The notes under the pieces are model-generated. The model was not told the origin of the DNA, did no database searches, and saw only the letters and a list, made by a program, of their open reading frames with translations. Made by a program: the position numbers and the translations under genes. From a virus, in the IMG/VR virus record IMGVR_UViG_3300035698_002642, positions 1-44,453 of that record: a stretch of 44,453 nucleotides of DNA; one strand, 5' to 3'. The stretch's first letter is position 1, and each line of letters opens with the position of its first letter. Below are positions 9,300 to 18,546 of the stretch, piece by piece.

Positions 9300-10442
9300 T
9301 TAGGTCATCGCCTCTATAGCAGCCCACGTAACAGGGCCGACTTGCCCTGTCTGAGTAATGCCATTCTCTTCTTGAAACTCCATCACCTTGCTCTCTGTGT
9401 AAGGGCCGAACTCGGCAGTTTCCTGCACGCCCAACGCCTTCTGAATGCGTGCCACACAGAACCCGCGATCACCTATACCAAACGTATCTCTTGTACAATA
9501 CGCCTCCAACGGCTCATCAGTACTTCGGGCGCTCACCCGCACCAAACTAGAATCTCTACCGTTGAACTCTACGTTCTCAACCATCAACGGAAGTGCATCA
9601 AACTTGGGACCCAGCCCCAGTACCTGCACAGCTACGCCAGGGAACAAAGAAGTAGAGGCGGCATTCTTCATCAGTTGAAGATCCACGCGCCCGCCAAACT
9701 CATCCTCCACGGACGCCTGCCCTGTAGCACTAGATACCTGATACTCGTCAGTACTGGGAGACGGAGCATTAACCACGATTCTGGGCTGTGAAGAAATGAT
9801 ATCGGTATCCGACGCAAAGAACAATTGATCGTTAGCTTCAAACACACTGAAACCTTCAGCCTTAGCAAGCGCAGTCAATACGTCCCACGTGGACTCGTCG
9901 ATATTGTCTTCCTGCCGCCGCACAATGGGGTCCCCAACGGCGGAAGCTTCGCCATAGAAGCGCATGCCAAACTCGGCTGCTTTTTGTGCCGCAAACTGCG
10001 TGGGAGATATAGATCCGAAGCTAGCAGCGCCTTTGTCTTCCATCAGCTTCAACGCCTTAACGGGCCTGCCCGTGACGCGCACTACCTGAATGCCCTTGAA
10101 ATCAACAGTAACGGCAGTTGTCTTGAAAAACAATCCGTTGTACATGAACACCCTATCAAGGATAAACACGTCCTTCTTAATCAATGCGAATCCCGGATCA
10201 AACACCTCAAATTCGCACGTCGAGATATCATTAGCTGAGAGCCGCATGGACAGTGAAGTAATTGACTCGCGAACAGAAATGTTCTTCTCACCGATCTCTC
10301 CCACATACAGCGAAGCCTTGCCGTAAGCCACAACATCTACGAACGCGTTGGATGCAGCATCCCACCTGACCAGACTTCCGTCTGCCTGACGCAAAGGATT
10401 GCCGGTCTCTGAAGCCCATTTGATAAAATCGAGTACACCCAT
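9300..10442 (-). CDS. g pD/gp27-like tail hub protein with C-terminal peptidoglycan-binding domain
   Basis: 380 aa, ATG with AGGA upstream. The body (SLSMRLSANDISTCEFEVFD..., VTGRPVKALKLMEDKGA..., STWDVLTALAKAEGFSVFE) follows the late-control-D/gp27 hub pattern. Residues ~318-380 (GIGDRGFCVARIQKALG, FGPYTESKVMEFQ, GQVGPVTWAAI) form a typical peptidoglycan-binding type 1 domain with its three-helix repeat. The fusion probably anchors the hub to the cell wall during injection. Confidence 0.85.
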   Translation of the reverse strand: MGVLDFIKWASETGNPLRQADGSLVRWDAASNAFVDVVAYGKASLYVGEIGEKNISVRESITSLSMRLSANDISTCEFEVFDPGFALIKKDVFILDRVFMYNGLFFKTTAVTVDFKGIQVVRVTGRPVKALKLMEDKGAASFGSISPTQFAAQKAAEFGMRFYGEASAVGDPIVRRQEDNIDESTWDVLTALAKAEGFSVFEANDQLFFASDTDIISSQPRIVVNAPSPSTDEYQVSSATGQASVEDEFGGRVDLQLMKNAASTSLFPGVAVQVLGLGPKFDALPLMVENVEFNGRDSSLVRVSARSTDEPLEAYCTRDTFGIGDRGFCVARIQKALGVQETAEFGPYTESKVMEFQEENGITQTGQVGPVTWAAIEAMT

Positions 10443-10456
10443 ACTAGAATCCTATA

Positions 10457-11167
10457 TCAGATGCCCTGATCGGCCCAGAAACGATACTGCTCTTCTTCCG
10501 TAGAGTCAATAACGTTCTTAAGTACCTTAGCAAGATCGCACTGGACGCTCACATCATCCAAGAAGCATCCGACGTGATTGCCGGTAGTGGAATCAGGAGT
10601 AGGAGTAGGAGCTGACTCACCAGATGATGGCGCAGATGGAACTGGTGGAGGCGTCTTCGTAACAGCCGTAAGCGCCGTCACTACCTGATTCACTTCAACC
10701 CGCTCAGTCAACTGCATGCTAGCGTTAGCGCGAACAATGTTACCGTCCACGTTGCGCCAAGCAGATGCATACGAGAGCTGCGTTATGCGGACACTGTAAT
10801 CAAGGGCAACCAGACCATACCTGAATGTACAGTCCACGTCTTCACTAGCCATCGTTTCCAAGTCATCCAACATCTTCTGAACCGACACCTTGCCGCCAGT
10901 GTCCTTGTCAGCAATAAGAGCAGAGAAGGCCACGGTGCGTAGGCTGCTGGACTCCCCAACCAGAATAGGCTTATCGTTCGGGCGAGACACTTCCTGGTAA
11001 TTTATGCCCAGGTTCTGGAAATCCACCTTCGATGGTCCGAAGGGGAAACTCACTGATAGCTCGGATCCGCCGTTCTGCGCCAACACAACTCGTCGGGGCG
11101 CGGTGGTACGATTTACCACTTTCTGTCTTGTTGTTGGCACTGGCCATGATATTGATGCTGTAGGCAT
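10457..11167 (-). CDS. Tail hub/tape-measure-adjacent protein, 236 aa
   Basis: ATG with AAAGG upstream. Lies between the tape measure and the gpD-like hub, where contractile phages encode gp53/XkdP-type adaptor proteins. The first ~170 residues look like a beta-barrel adaptor (SVSFPFGPSKVDFQNLGINY, VAFSALIADKDTGGKVS). A Pro/Ser/Thr-rich linker follows (residues ~180-210), then a small C-terminal segment with two Cys. No LysM motif is visible, although LysM is frequent at this position. Confidence 0.7.
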   Translation of the reverse strand: MPTASISWPVPTTRQKVVNRTTAPRRVVLAQNGGSELSVSFPFGPSKVDFQNLGINYQEVSRPNDKPILVGESSSLRTVAFSALIADKDTGGKVSVQKMLDDLETMASEDVDCTFRYGLVALDYSVRITQLSYASAWRNVDGNIVRANASMQLTERVEVNQVVTALTAVTKTPPPVPSAPSSGESAPTPTPDSTTGNHVGCFLDDVSVQCDLAKVLKNVIDSTEEEQYRFWADQGI

Positions 11168-11228
11168 CTATTTACCTTTGCTGGTAGTTATAGGTTCATT
11201 CGGAAGCTACTTTTCGGTAGCTATAGAT

Positions 11229-14200
11229 TCATTTGCTAGGAGATAGGACTTCATCTATGTATTTTTGGCTAGGAGTCCATCCATACATGTTTTCGAATTG
11301 CTCTCCAGGACTAAGTGTTTCCGTAGCTCTGATCTGAGATCCATTATCTCTGAAAGCGCCGCTGACAACATCTGTCGTAACCTTGACACCAGCAGCACGA
11401 ACAGCCTCAACAACCGCAGTCAGTGTTGTCGGATCAATCAAACCACTGAAGTACATAGGAACCGTGGTGCTAGCAAGAGGGCTATTGATCTCGTTCACGA
11501 CGCCACCAATAGCGTTGGCCGTTGCCCTGCCACCCATAGCCTGAATTCCGCCCGCTGCCCCAGGACCGAACATGGCAGACATCTCGCCCGGATTCATGCC
11601 CAGATTCACTTGATCAGGGTTCTTCATTATGTCTTCTAGCATGCTTAGCTTGGTAATAAGCTCAAGGCCCTCCATCTGACCAATGAACACATCAAAGATG
11701 TCAGCCAAAGGCTGGAACTTCTCTCTGATAACCTCAGCTTCGCTGGTAGTCTGATCCGAAATGAACCTGTCCATGCCCTTAACATTGCCAAACGCATCCT
11801 GGCCCAACGTGGCCATCAAGTTCTGGAAGATCAACGACTCATCCAAATTGCCACCCAGATCGCTTCTACCAAATGTAGTAGCAGCGCTCAACATGTCATG
11901 CAAAAACTCTTCACCGAAGTTACCAATATCGCCATCAGCGATAATCTGGTTCAACATGTTGTTGAGCGTATCCTTGGCTCCTAGAGCGTTCTGGTTGCGC
12001 ACGTGGTTAGAGTTAGAGATGGCGTCATGTCCGAACCCGGCACCGCGCATATCCGGGATGATTGTATCCAAAATAGCCATAGCATCGCCAAAGCTGACAA
12101 GGCTGCTGACTAGGCCCCTGTCCAAGTTGTTGGCAATGTTAATGACTTCTTCGTTAGTCAATCCCAGAGAAGCGGTGAGCCATTCTAGGTTGGAGTTCAG
12201 GTTACCGGAAAGGACATCTTCCGTAGCCTGAAGCTCGTCTCGGCCAGCTTCTAAAGACTTCTTGAACTGAGTTATGTCAACGTCGGCACCCTGAGCGGCC
12301 TCAGCCAAAGCTTGCTCACTGGCCAGCAGCGCATCCAAGTCGGCCGTAAGATCCGGCACTACGGTAAGCGCGCGGTCAATACCATCCGTAATCATATCAC
12401 CAATGACTTCTTCAGCGAAACGACGAGCGTTATCCTGACGCTGGTTCTTACGCCACATACCGATACCCATCGTGATGACGCCACCAAGCGCAGCACCCGC
12501 TAAGATTCCCAACGGGCCAGCTCCGGATCCAATCAACATCGTGGCTGCCAGGATCCCGCCACCCGCAGCGCCTTGAGCAGTGTTCATAATGCCGGTGTTA
12601 CCCGTGTTGTACGAGTCCATGACGCCGCCACCTAGCATAGCGCCACCAAGTATTCCGCCAGCCGCCATCCGATGCCTACCAATGAACGACCCGGCACTAC
12701 TAGCGCCACTACCAAATCGCTGCGCTCCGGCACGCATACCGCGTCCCTTTCCGAGCTTACTAAGCAACATTCCGCCACCAACGGCACCTGCAACTCCGTA
12801 AGAGCCTACGGAGCTGCCAGAAGCGAGGCTAAGCGCCCCAATTAGAGGACCAGCCATCTGTAGAAACGCTTGCAAGACATCGATAATTGGAGGCAACACA
12901 TCCAACATGATCTGATGAATGTCATTAGAGATAGCAAACAAGGGAGGGAGGAGATCGGTGCGGACCTGATCGAATATACCAGTCAATCCTTCAACCATAT
13001 TCGTAAGAGCTTCACCTGTGCCGCCAGTCACGAGAGCGCTCAGCAGGTTACCAATAGACTCACCGAACGCAGTAAACGTATCCGCATTAGTAACAAGCAG
13101 CTCATTCAAACTACCAAGTAGTCCATTGCCGAACAGGCCACCACCGGCAGCGCCAAGCATCTTCATAAGGACTTCAGCGCCCTTCTCCAGAGGACCCATC
13201 TTATCGGCCATCTCTCCAAAGAAATCACGAACGTTCTGCCAGTATCCAGCGAACTTCTCGCCCATGTTGGTGAGCTTAGGAAGGTTATCCTTCATAACGG
13301 TTTCAAAGAAGTTAGCAATCTTCTCGGTAGCCGAAACTAGAGAAGGCGCAAACGAATCGATACCGAACTTGGAAATCAACCCTCCAGTGTTATCCACGAA
13401 CTGCCGAATAATGACGCCCATGCTCATAAATGAACGACGGAACGGCTCAATCATGTTGGCACCAAGATCAGCGAACACATTAAACAGTCCAGCGAACTGA
13501 GTCTTCATCGTACCAATGAGTGTGGATCCTAGGGAATCAGAGAACCCCTGGAAAGCTTCTGGCGTCAACTGCCCACCGACAAGCTGTTCAATGATCTGAT
13601 CGCGGTTTAGACCACTAGTCTTATCAGCAATACCAACGCCCTGGGGGCCAATACCAAGTAGCGCTTCCTCAAATCCGGATGCGTCTCCAGATAGCCCTGT
13701 GATGAGTGACGAAATTCCCTTCGTGTCACCAGCGCTGATGTTGAACAACTGCGTCAAGGCTGCACGGGACTGATTAGCGTTCAAGCCAATCTTTCCCAAC
13801 TGCCCAGATAGCGCAGACGCTTCACCGTTACCTAACAAACCCTGGACTTGTGGATTGATACCGCGCATGAACGTGGCTGCTTGAGCGTTACCTCCCACGA
13901 AGGGAGCTAGTTGCGCCTCGCCAAACTGACGGACGGCTGCCGCCGCTACAGCAACAGCAGACGCGACAGCAGTAGCGGTGCCCGCAACGCCCTTTAGAGC
14001 AATCTGATAGGCACTAGCGGCCACACGGCCGGTAGCCATGGCCAGCTTAGCCCCTAGGAGCGCCGTAGAGAGCACGCCGACCTCTAGAGCCATTCCGATG
14101 AAGGAGAACTTGCCAAGCGTCTTGAAGAAGCCCAGGAACGTCTTACCGAGAGATGAAGTAGTGCGATTCAGCCTACCCATTGAGTGCTCAACACGGCCCG

Positions 14201-14345
14201 TGGACTTCTCAACTGAGCGGGATTCCTTGTCTAGCCGCTTATAGCGGTCCTCAAGTCCCTTAATACGCGCTTCAATGGCCTTTAGATCGCCGCTAATGTC
14301 GGCGTCAATATCGACCTTAATAACAACGCGTTCCTCAACGGCCAT
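11229..14345 (-). CDS. Tail tape measure protein
   Basis: 1038 aa, the longest gene of the tail module, ATG behind AAGGGG. Residues 1-75 form a charged coiled coil (IEARIKGLEDRYKRLDKES). Ala/Gly-rich stretches occur at ~90-140, and a strongly hydrophobic Gly/Ala region at ~550-650 (GILAGAALGGVITMGIGMW) would be the membrane-interacting part. Length predicts a tail of roughly 150 nm using the usual 1.5 A per residue rule (inference). It follows the frameshifted chaperone pair as expected. Confidence 0.92.
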   Translation of the reverse strand: MAVEERVVIKVDIDADISGDLKAIEARIKGLEDRYKRLDKESRSVEKSTGRVEHSMGRLNRTTSSLGKTFLGFFKTLGKFSFIGMALEVGVLSTALLGAKLAMATGRVAASAYQIALKGVAGTATAVASAVAVAAAAVRQFGEAQLAPFVGGNAQAATFMRGINPQVQGLLGNGEASALSGQLGKIGLNANQSRAALTQLFNISAGDTKGISSLITGLSGDASGFEEALLGIGPQGVGIADKTSGLNRDQIIEQLVGGQLTPEAFQGFSDSLGSTLIGTMKTQFAGLFNVFADLGANMIEPFRRSFMSMGVIIRQFVDNTGGLISKFGIDSFAPSLVSATEKIANFFETVMKDNLPKLTNMGEKFAGYWQNVRDFFGEMADKMGPLEKGAEVLMKMLGAAGGGLFGNGLLGSLNELLVTNADTFTAFGESIGNLLSALVTGGTGEALTNMVEGLTGIFDQVRTDLLPPLFAISNDIHQIMLDVLPPIIDVLQAFLQMAGPLIGALSLASGSSVGSYGVAGAVGGGMLLSKLGKGRGMRAGAQRFGSGASSAGSFIGRHRMAAGGILGGAMLGGGVMDSYNTGNTGIMNTAQGAAGGGILAATMLIGSGAGPLGILAGAALGGVITMGIGMWRKNQRQDNARRFAEEVIGDMITDGIDRALTVVPDLTADLDALLASEQALAEAAQGADVDITQFKKSLEAGRDELQATEDVLSGNLNSNLEWLTASLGLTNEEVINIANNLDRGLVSSLVSFGDAMAILDTIIPDMRGAGFGHDAISNSNHVRNQNALGAKDTLNNMLNQIIADGDIGNFGEEFLHDMLSAATTFGRSDLGGNLDESLIFQNLMATLGQDAFGNVKGMDRFISDQTTSEAEVIREKFQPLADIFDVFIGQMEGLELITKLSMLEDIMKNPDQVNLGMNPGEMSAMFGPGAAGGIQAMGGRATANAIGGVVNEINSPLASTTVPMYFSGLIDPTTLTAVVEAVRAAGVKVTTDVVSGAFRDNGSQIRATETLSPGEQFENMYGWTPSQKYIDEVLSPSK

Positions 14346-14368
14346 TAGAACCCCTTACCATGTAGAAA

Positions 14369-14607
14369 TTAGTAGCCCTCGTCGTGTACCTGAAGATTGG
14401 GATTAGCAGCGCCTTTACGATCCCGCGCTTCAGCACGCTCTTCACTTACTACTTTAGCACACGCTATCCTTATCAACCACTCCTCTTGGGTGCAGTCGAG
14501 CAGCGCAATGGGATCAGTGCCCCACAATTCTCCTAGACGCGCTGCGGCTATAATTCGGCCATCACTGGCCAAATCCTCTAGGAGCTGTGCGTAGGGTCCT
14601 CGACTTC
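14369..14607 (-). CDS. -1 frameshift extension of tail assembly chaperone (GT-type)
   Basis: An open frame in the -1 phase continues from the 3' end of the upstream chaperone gene (…AQLLEDLASDGRIIAAARLGELWG…) to a stop at 14369. It has no good start of its own (TTG only, no ribosome-binding site). The -1 phase has a stop just upstream, so slippage must occur between about 14607 and 14578; a CCT codon in GACCCTA is a candidate slip site. This is the conserved G/GT arrangement directly before the tape measure, in which the extended product chaperones tape-measure assembly. Confidence 0.75.
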
Positions 14608-15108
14608 AATGTCCTCCCCGTAGCCAGCCTTATCCAAAATGGCCAAAGCGGTACCTTCCAGGTGAGCATCTACGCCGAAGAATTCCTTAATGCCGAACGG
14701 CACAATTTCACTCATGTCAACGTCCATCATGTCAGCAAACGCTTGAGAGTTGAATATAACTGGCTGATCGCCTTCGTCCACTACAGGTTCACCGTTAAGG
14801 GATAGACCCTCGCACGTGGCAACGATAACCGTGCCGGAGAACTTGATGTTGTCCAACTCACCGGTCTTGTTGTTAGTCGCCTTCGTGCGCCACCTCTTCA
14901 AGTCCTTGCTCTCAATGTTCGGAGAGTACTGCACCGAAATGCCCTCTCTCTGAATCACGGCAATCGAAATAGAATCAATCGCAACTTCTTCCTGAACAAT
15001 TGCTGTGAGTTGCTCAAGGATAGAAAGCTTGGGTTCATGCGAAACTACGGACCCATCGGGGTCCGTAGAATCATCATCGGTCAAGTTAAACTCGCTGTTT
15101 TCAGTCAT
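14578..15108 (-). CDS. Tail assembly chaperone (G-type)
   Basis: 176 aa from ATG 15108 (AGGA nine bases upstream); the frame opens at a GTG at 15132 but the ATG is better placed. Acidic protein with an N-terminal disordered patch (NLTDDDSTDPDGS), a beta-rich middle and a helical C-terminus. It is followed by an overlapping -1 frame open to 14369, the hallmark of tail-assembly chaperones between the tail tube and the tape measure. Confidence 0.8.
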   Translation of the reverse strand: MTENSEFNLTDDDSTDPDGSVVSHEPKLSILEQLTAIVQEEVAIDSISIAVIQREGISVQYSPNIESKDLKRWRTKATNNKTGELDNIKFSGTVIVATCEGLSLNGEPVVDEGDQPVIFNSQAFADMMDVDMSEIVPFGIKEFFGVDAHLEGTALAILDKAGYGEDIEVEDPTHSS

Positions 15109-15164
15109 GTGACGTATCCTAGTTAAGGACACACCTCATACGCAAGAACTGCGAGAATAATATG

Positions 15165-15611
15165 TTAGATGGCAGCGATGCTGCCGATACTGAACGTCAT
15201 GCTGAACGAAGCAGGAGCGCCAGAAGAAGAATCACCTTCCGGCTCAGAGAGACCTACCAGAAGCGCCTTAGCGTATACACGATCAGTGCCGGAAGTCTCA
15301 AGATCGCAGTTCAGTACGAAGATGCTCACGTTGTAGTAAGCACGACCCACTAGCTGACGGACCTTACGGATTGACGCACCATCGCGATCCTTGTCGTAAT
15401 GACGGGTAATCGTAATGTCGCCAACCTCGGATGGAGCACATAGAACCTCGGGGAACTTTGCGCCACCGTCGTAAACCTTCTCTACGGCCGCGGTGATCTC
15501 GCCGCCTGATACCTGCGCCCACTTGTCTGCGAAGCGAGGACCTCGCTTCTGACCTGTTATCTTCGTAGGGGCAATCTGGGCAACAATTTGCCTTGCTGAT
15601 GCCTTAGCCAT
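15165..15611 (-). CDS. Tail tube protein
   Basis: 148 aa, ATG behind AAGGAG. Contains DITITRHYDKDRDGASIRKVRQLVGRAYYNVSI-type alternation (quoted in parts) and a C-terminal strand SFSMTFSIGSI, as in myophage tube proteins of this size. It immediately follows the sheath gene and precedes the chaperones, the standard order. Expected to form the inner tube of the contractile tail. Confidence 0.85.
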   Translation of the reverse strand: MAKASARQIVAQIAPTKITGQKRGPRFADKWAQVSGGEITAAVEKVYDGGAKFPEVLCAPSEVGDITITRHYDKDRDGASIRKVRQLVGRAYYNVSIFVLNCDLETSGTDRVYAKALLVGLSEPEGDSSSGAPASFSMTFSIGSIAAI

Positions 15612-15627
15612 TGTCAGTCACTCCTTC

Positions 15628-17094
15628 TCAGACAACCGAAGCTGTCAAATTGCTCTTGGTGATGGTAAGCTGGATCTGGTCGCCAATACTAGAGAAGCGA
15701 ACTCCTACTTCAGCGTTAACTCGTCCCTGAGCTAGCTGGGCCACCGGATTGATCTCATCGTTCACAACTACAGAGTAGCCGGGATCGAGTCGCTCACCGT
15801 TATTATCAAATGCTTCGTACAGACCGCCCTGGATACGAATCGGATCCAAGATAGCTACGAGCGCAGCTTCAATGCTGCTGAATAATCCACCACGAGAATC
15901 GACCGTGGAGAACACGAAGTCCTCAAGTCGCTCTTCGGCCTCCACAACCACGTAGTTGATGGAGTCCTGGAAAGTGATGTATCGCCAGTTGTTCTCGTCG
16001 TTAGAGACCGAACGGGCACCGTACACACGAACCTCGCCGCCAATGGAGCGGAGAGCGTTAACGCGTGCTTCGTCCAGTAGGTCGCCTGCCGTACGATCAA
16101 CCGCTGTGACAAGGCTCTGAACGTATCCGGTAGAGGCAGACACAATTCCTGCGCCCGCTCTCCATGGGCCTCCAGCAGCCTGAATGGCCTTAGTACGGCC
16201 AGCAGCAGCAAAGGTCTCAGGTGAGATATTAATCGTCAGGCCAGACTCAGCCGGATCGGTGATCTTCACGAATGGGTAGTAGAACGCCATAGACTTGGCG
16301 TCAGCGTCAGCGTAGTAAGCAGAAGCAGCAGACTTAGCCGTAGCAGCGCTATCGCCTTCAGCGAAGGCACACAGCGCAATGCGACTGTATGCAGATGCAT
16401 GGTCTCGCAAGCCTTCCCAGATGTCACTACCAGTGACGCCAGGAGCAGCAACTGCACCAGAGCCGTAGTCGTAGTCGAATAGAGCGTCAAGTCCAGTAAC
16501 GAACTCGGAGTCATCACCAGCGAGGGTTCCGTCAGAACCAGTAGACAGCGCCGTACGCGCTAGCGTGTCTGGGTCGAGAACAGAACCACCAAGGTTGCTT
16601 GCCACGATAAGGTGGGAAACAGACGAAGTGTTGATAACCGTAACAGCGTCAGCAACACTTACAAGATCTCGGGTCGCTAGCTGAATCACGTCGTTCAAGT
16701 AAATCGAAAGCTTGAACCCTGCAACATCAGCCGTCACAACCTGAATCTCAACGTTAGCAGACCAATCACCGGGGTTAGCGGCGGTGATTCGCATCGTAGC
16801 CGTAGCTCCCGAATCATCTAGGTCAAGGACACCGGCCGAAGAACCGGCACCGACCACGCGGCCGATGTAGCAGCGAGATCCACCTTCTTCGTAATAAGCC
16901 TTGACAGGAGCATACAAGTTACCTGCCTCGTAGTTACCGTAGTACTCTACGAACTCACTAAAGGAACGGGTAAGCGTGGCCTCATCAATAGGGCCTCGCT
17001 CCGCCTCTCCTACTACAAACAACTGACCAGCCTGAATGTCGCCTTCGCCACTAGGGCCAGATCGAACGGCTGTGGTTACTACAACACCGGGCAT
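15628..17094 (-). CDS. Tail sheath protein
   Basis: 488 aa, ATG behind CGGAGG. N-terminus PGVVVTT, the QLFVVGEAERGP strand, FVEYYGNYEAGNLYAPVKAYYEEGG and C-terminal segments RITFQDSINYVV-like and NDEINPVAQLAQGRVNAEVGV are typical of contractile sheath proteins. The 76-base leader holds a GGGGC-AAA-GCCCC hairpin (17128-17140) and a TAGACTATAGTG motif near 17150 that may be a late promoter. The sheath makes this phage a myovirus. Confidence 0.95.
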   Translation of the reverse strand: MPGVVVTTAVRSGPSGEGDIQAGQLFVVGEAERGPIDEATLTRSFSEFVEYYGNYEAGNLYAPVKAYYEEGGSRCYIGRVVGAGSSAGVLDLDDSGATATMRITAANPGDWSANVEIQVVTADVAGFKLSIYLNDVIQLATRDLVSVADAVTVINTSSVSHLIVASNLGGSVLDPDTLARTALSTGSDGTLAGDDSEFVTGLDALFDYDYGSGAVAAPGVTGSDIWEGLRDHASAYSRIALCAFAEGDSAATAKSAASAYYADADAKSMAFYYPFVKITDPAESGLTINISPETFAAAGRTKAIQAAGGPWRAGAGIVSASTGYVQSLVTAVDRTAGDLLDEARVNALRSIGGEVRVYGARSVSNDENNWRYITFQDSINYVVVEAEERLEDFVFSTVDSRGGLFSSIEAALVAILDPIRIQGGLYEAFDNNGERLDPGYSVVVNDEINPVAQLAQGRVNAEVGVRFSSIGDQIQLTITKSNLTASVV

Positions 17095-17170
17095 GGTTGC
17101 CTCCGTTTACTAAATGCCTACGAGATCGGGGCAAAGCCCCTTCATCACTATAGTCTACCTGATCGTGCAG

Positions 17171-18037
17171 TTAAGCGAGAGTAACTACATTCGATGAAGC
17201 AGATGAAGCGCCAGTTCCTTCAGACGTAAATCCAGCCACACGGAAGACATACGTCTCTCCAACAACCAATCCAGTGACCGTAGCTTCGCCCTCGCGAGAA
17301 CCAGTATCAGCCACCACAGTCGTCCAAGTTGTGCCACTATCAGACGACGATTCGACCTTATAGCCGCTAAGGTAGACCTTTCCGCCCTCCCACGTAGATT
17401 CCTGCCACGTGATATCCACGGACCCAGAACCAGTGTCTGCGACGCGAACTCGGGTAGGAGCGTTAGGGACAGGATCAATCAAATCTACTGTCAAAGTAAC
17501 TCCCTGAATTCCAATAATTCCTAGAACATCTCTCTCTAAAGTCTCGTTAGATCGCACATCGTACGCCAAAAACGCCCCAGCCATGAGTCTATCGCCCTTG
17601 ACAGAAGTAATATCCGAGAACTCCTCACGCATAGAATCTCCGTCAACGAAATATGCACAATCGCCCGAATCGAGAGATGGATGATCCAACAAGACATCGC
17701 GCACCACCGTCGTTAAATCATCTCGCATGTCAGTCACAGCGTTAGATCCCGCAGCCTTAGCCCACACGTAGGTTCGCATCTCATACATCACATCGTACAC
17801 CGGATCTCCCAAAGACGAATCAGTGTCTCTCTCAATCGAACGAGTGTTCAAACAAACCGTGATAATGGTAGGCCACTTGTCGATAGCAAACGGCTCAGTA
17901 GCCATGTACTTGGCAGGATCAGGCAATTCATCCTTGCTCTTATTCCATTCATTACGGTAAGCAACCGATCGTGCCGGAACGCGATCAGCCAAGAACTCAG
18001 TAACGGCATGGCGTGCTTGTCTTGGACCCTTCATCAT
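17171..18037 (-). CDS. Tail terminator/neck protein with C-terminal fibronectin III domain
   Basis: 288 aa; starts overlap the upstream stop (ATGATGA), so coupling is likely. Residues 1-190 (RHAVTEFLADRVPARSVAYR..., WPTIITVCLNTRSIERD) have the look of a tail-terminator protein. Residues ~195-288 are a fibronectin type III domain: APTRVRVADTGSGSVDITW, GYKVESSSDSGTTWTTV, LVVGETYVFRV. FN3 domains are frequent add-ons in phage virion proteins and may aid weak surface binding. Confidence 0.75.
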   Translation of the reverse strand: MMKGPRQARHAVTEFLADRVPARSVAYRNEWNKSKDELPDPAKYMATEPFAIDKWPTIITVCLNTRSIERDTDSSLGDPVYDVMYEMRTYVWAKAAGSNAVTDMRDDLTTVVRDVLLDHPSLDSGDCAYFVDGDSMREEFSDITSVKGDRLMAGAFLAYDVRSNETLERDVLGIIGIQGVTLTVDLIDPVPNAPTRVRVADTGSGSVDITWQESTWEGGKVYLSGYKVESSSDSGTTWTTVVADTGSREGEATVTGLVVGETYVFRVAGFTSEGTGASSASSNVVTLA

Positions 18038-18546
18038 GTCGGGAACAGTCCTCTCTTCAAGTGGTGATACGTAGAACCAATGTCTCCACCGTATACTATG
18101 TGCTCGGCTACAGCCTGAGCGGTTAGGTAGGAAAATGTACGTGGAGTGAACACAACGGGCCGCTTGGCCATCTTGGTTGTGCCGTACTGGTGGAATCCCG
18201 CTATAGGGAGACTAGACCCGAACGTGGCACCGGTTCGGCCGACCTCGCGGACAGCTCCACGAGAATTCCAATCAGTTAGACTGCTTTGCAAATCTCCCGA
18301 TCGTATAAGGATCCCATCTGATCCGTAATTAGCCAACTTCCATGCAGCGTATCCTGCGTCAAGCGGCTTCCACCTCTGACCAGCGAACGCTCCCTGTGAT
18401 TCAAAGTTCTTAGCGTGAGCCTTCTCTAGCTCGCGCAGCGCCCACCGAAACACGGGAGCGAAATTGGAAGCACGGAGACTCATCTGCAAGAAGCGACGAC
18501 GGAGCCTGCGAGTGTCAACTTTCCTGATTGTAACGCGGACAGCCAT
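18034..18546 (-). CDS. Virion morphogenesis/tail completion protein (Mu gpG/P2 gpS-like)
   Basis: 170 aa, ATG overlapping the upstream stop (TAATG). Basic N-terminus; motif order GQRWKPL, ILIRSGDLQSSL, ATFGSSLPIAGFHQYGT and AKRPVVF matches the phage virion morphogenesis family (G.RW..L, L..TG.L..S, Y...HQ.G, RP). These proteins complete the neck or tail top. Neighbouring connector and terminator genes agree. Confidence 0.82.
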   Translation of the reverse strand: MAVRVTIRKVDTRRLRRRFLQMSLRASNFAPVFRWALRELEKAHAKNFESQGAFAGQRWKPLDAGYAAWKLANYGSDGILIRSGDLQSSLTDWNSRGAVREVGRTGATFGSSLPIAGFHQYGTTKMAKRPVVFTPRTFSYLTAQAVAEHIVYGGDIGSTYHHLKRGLFPT

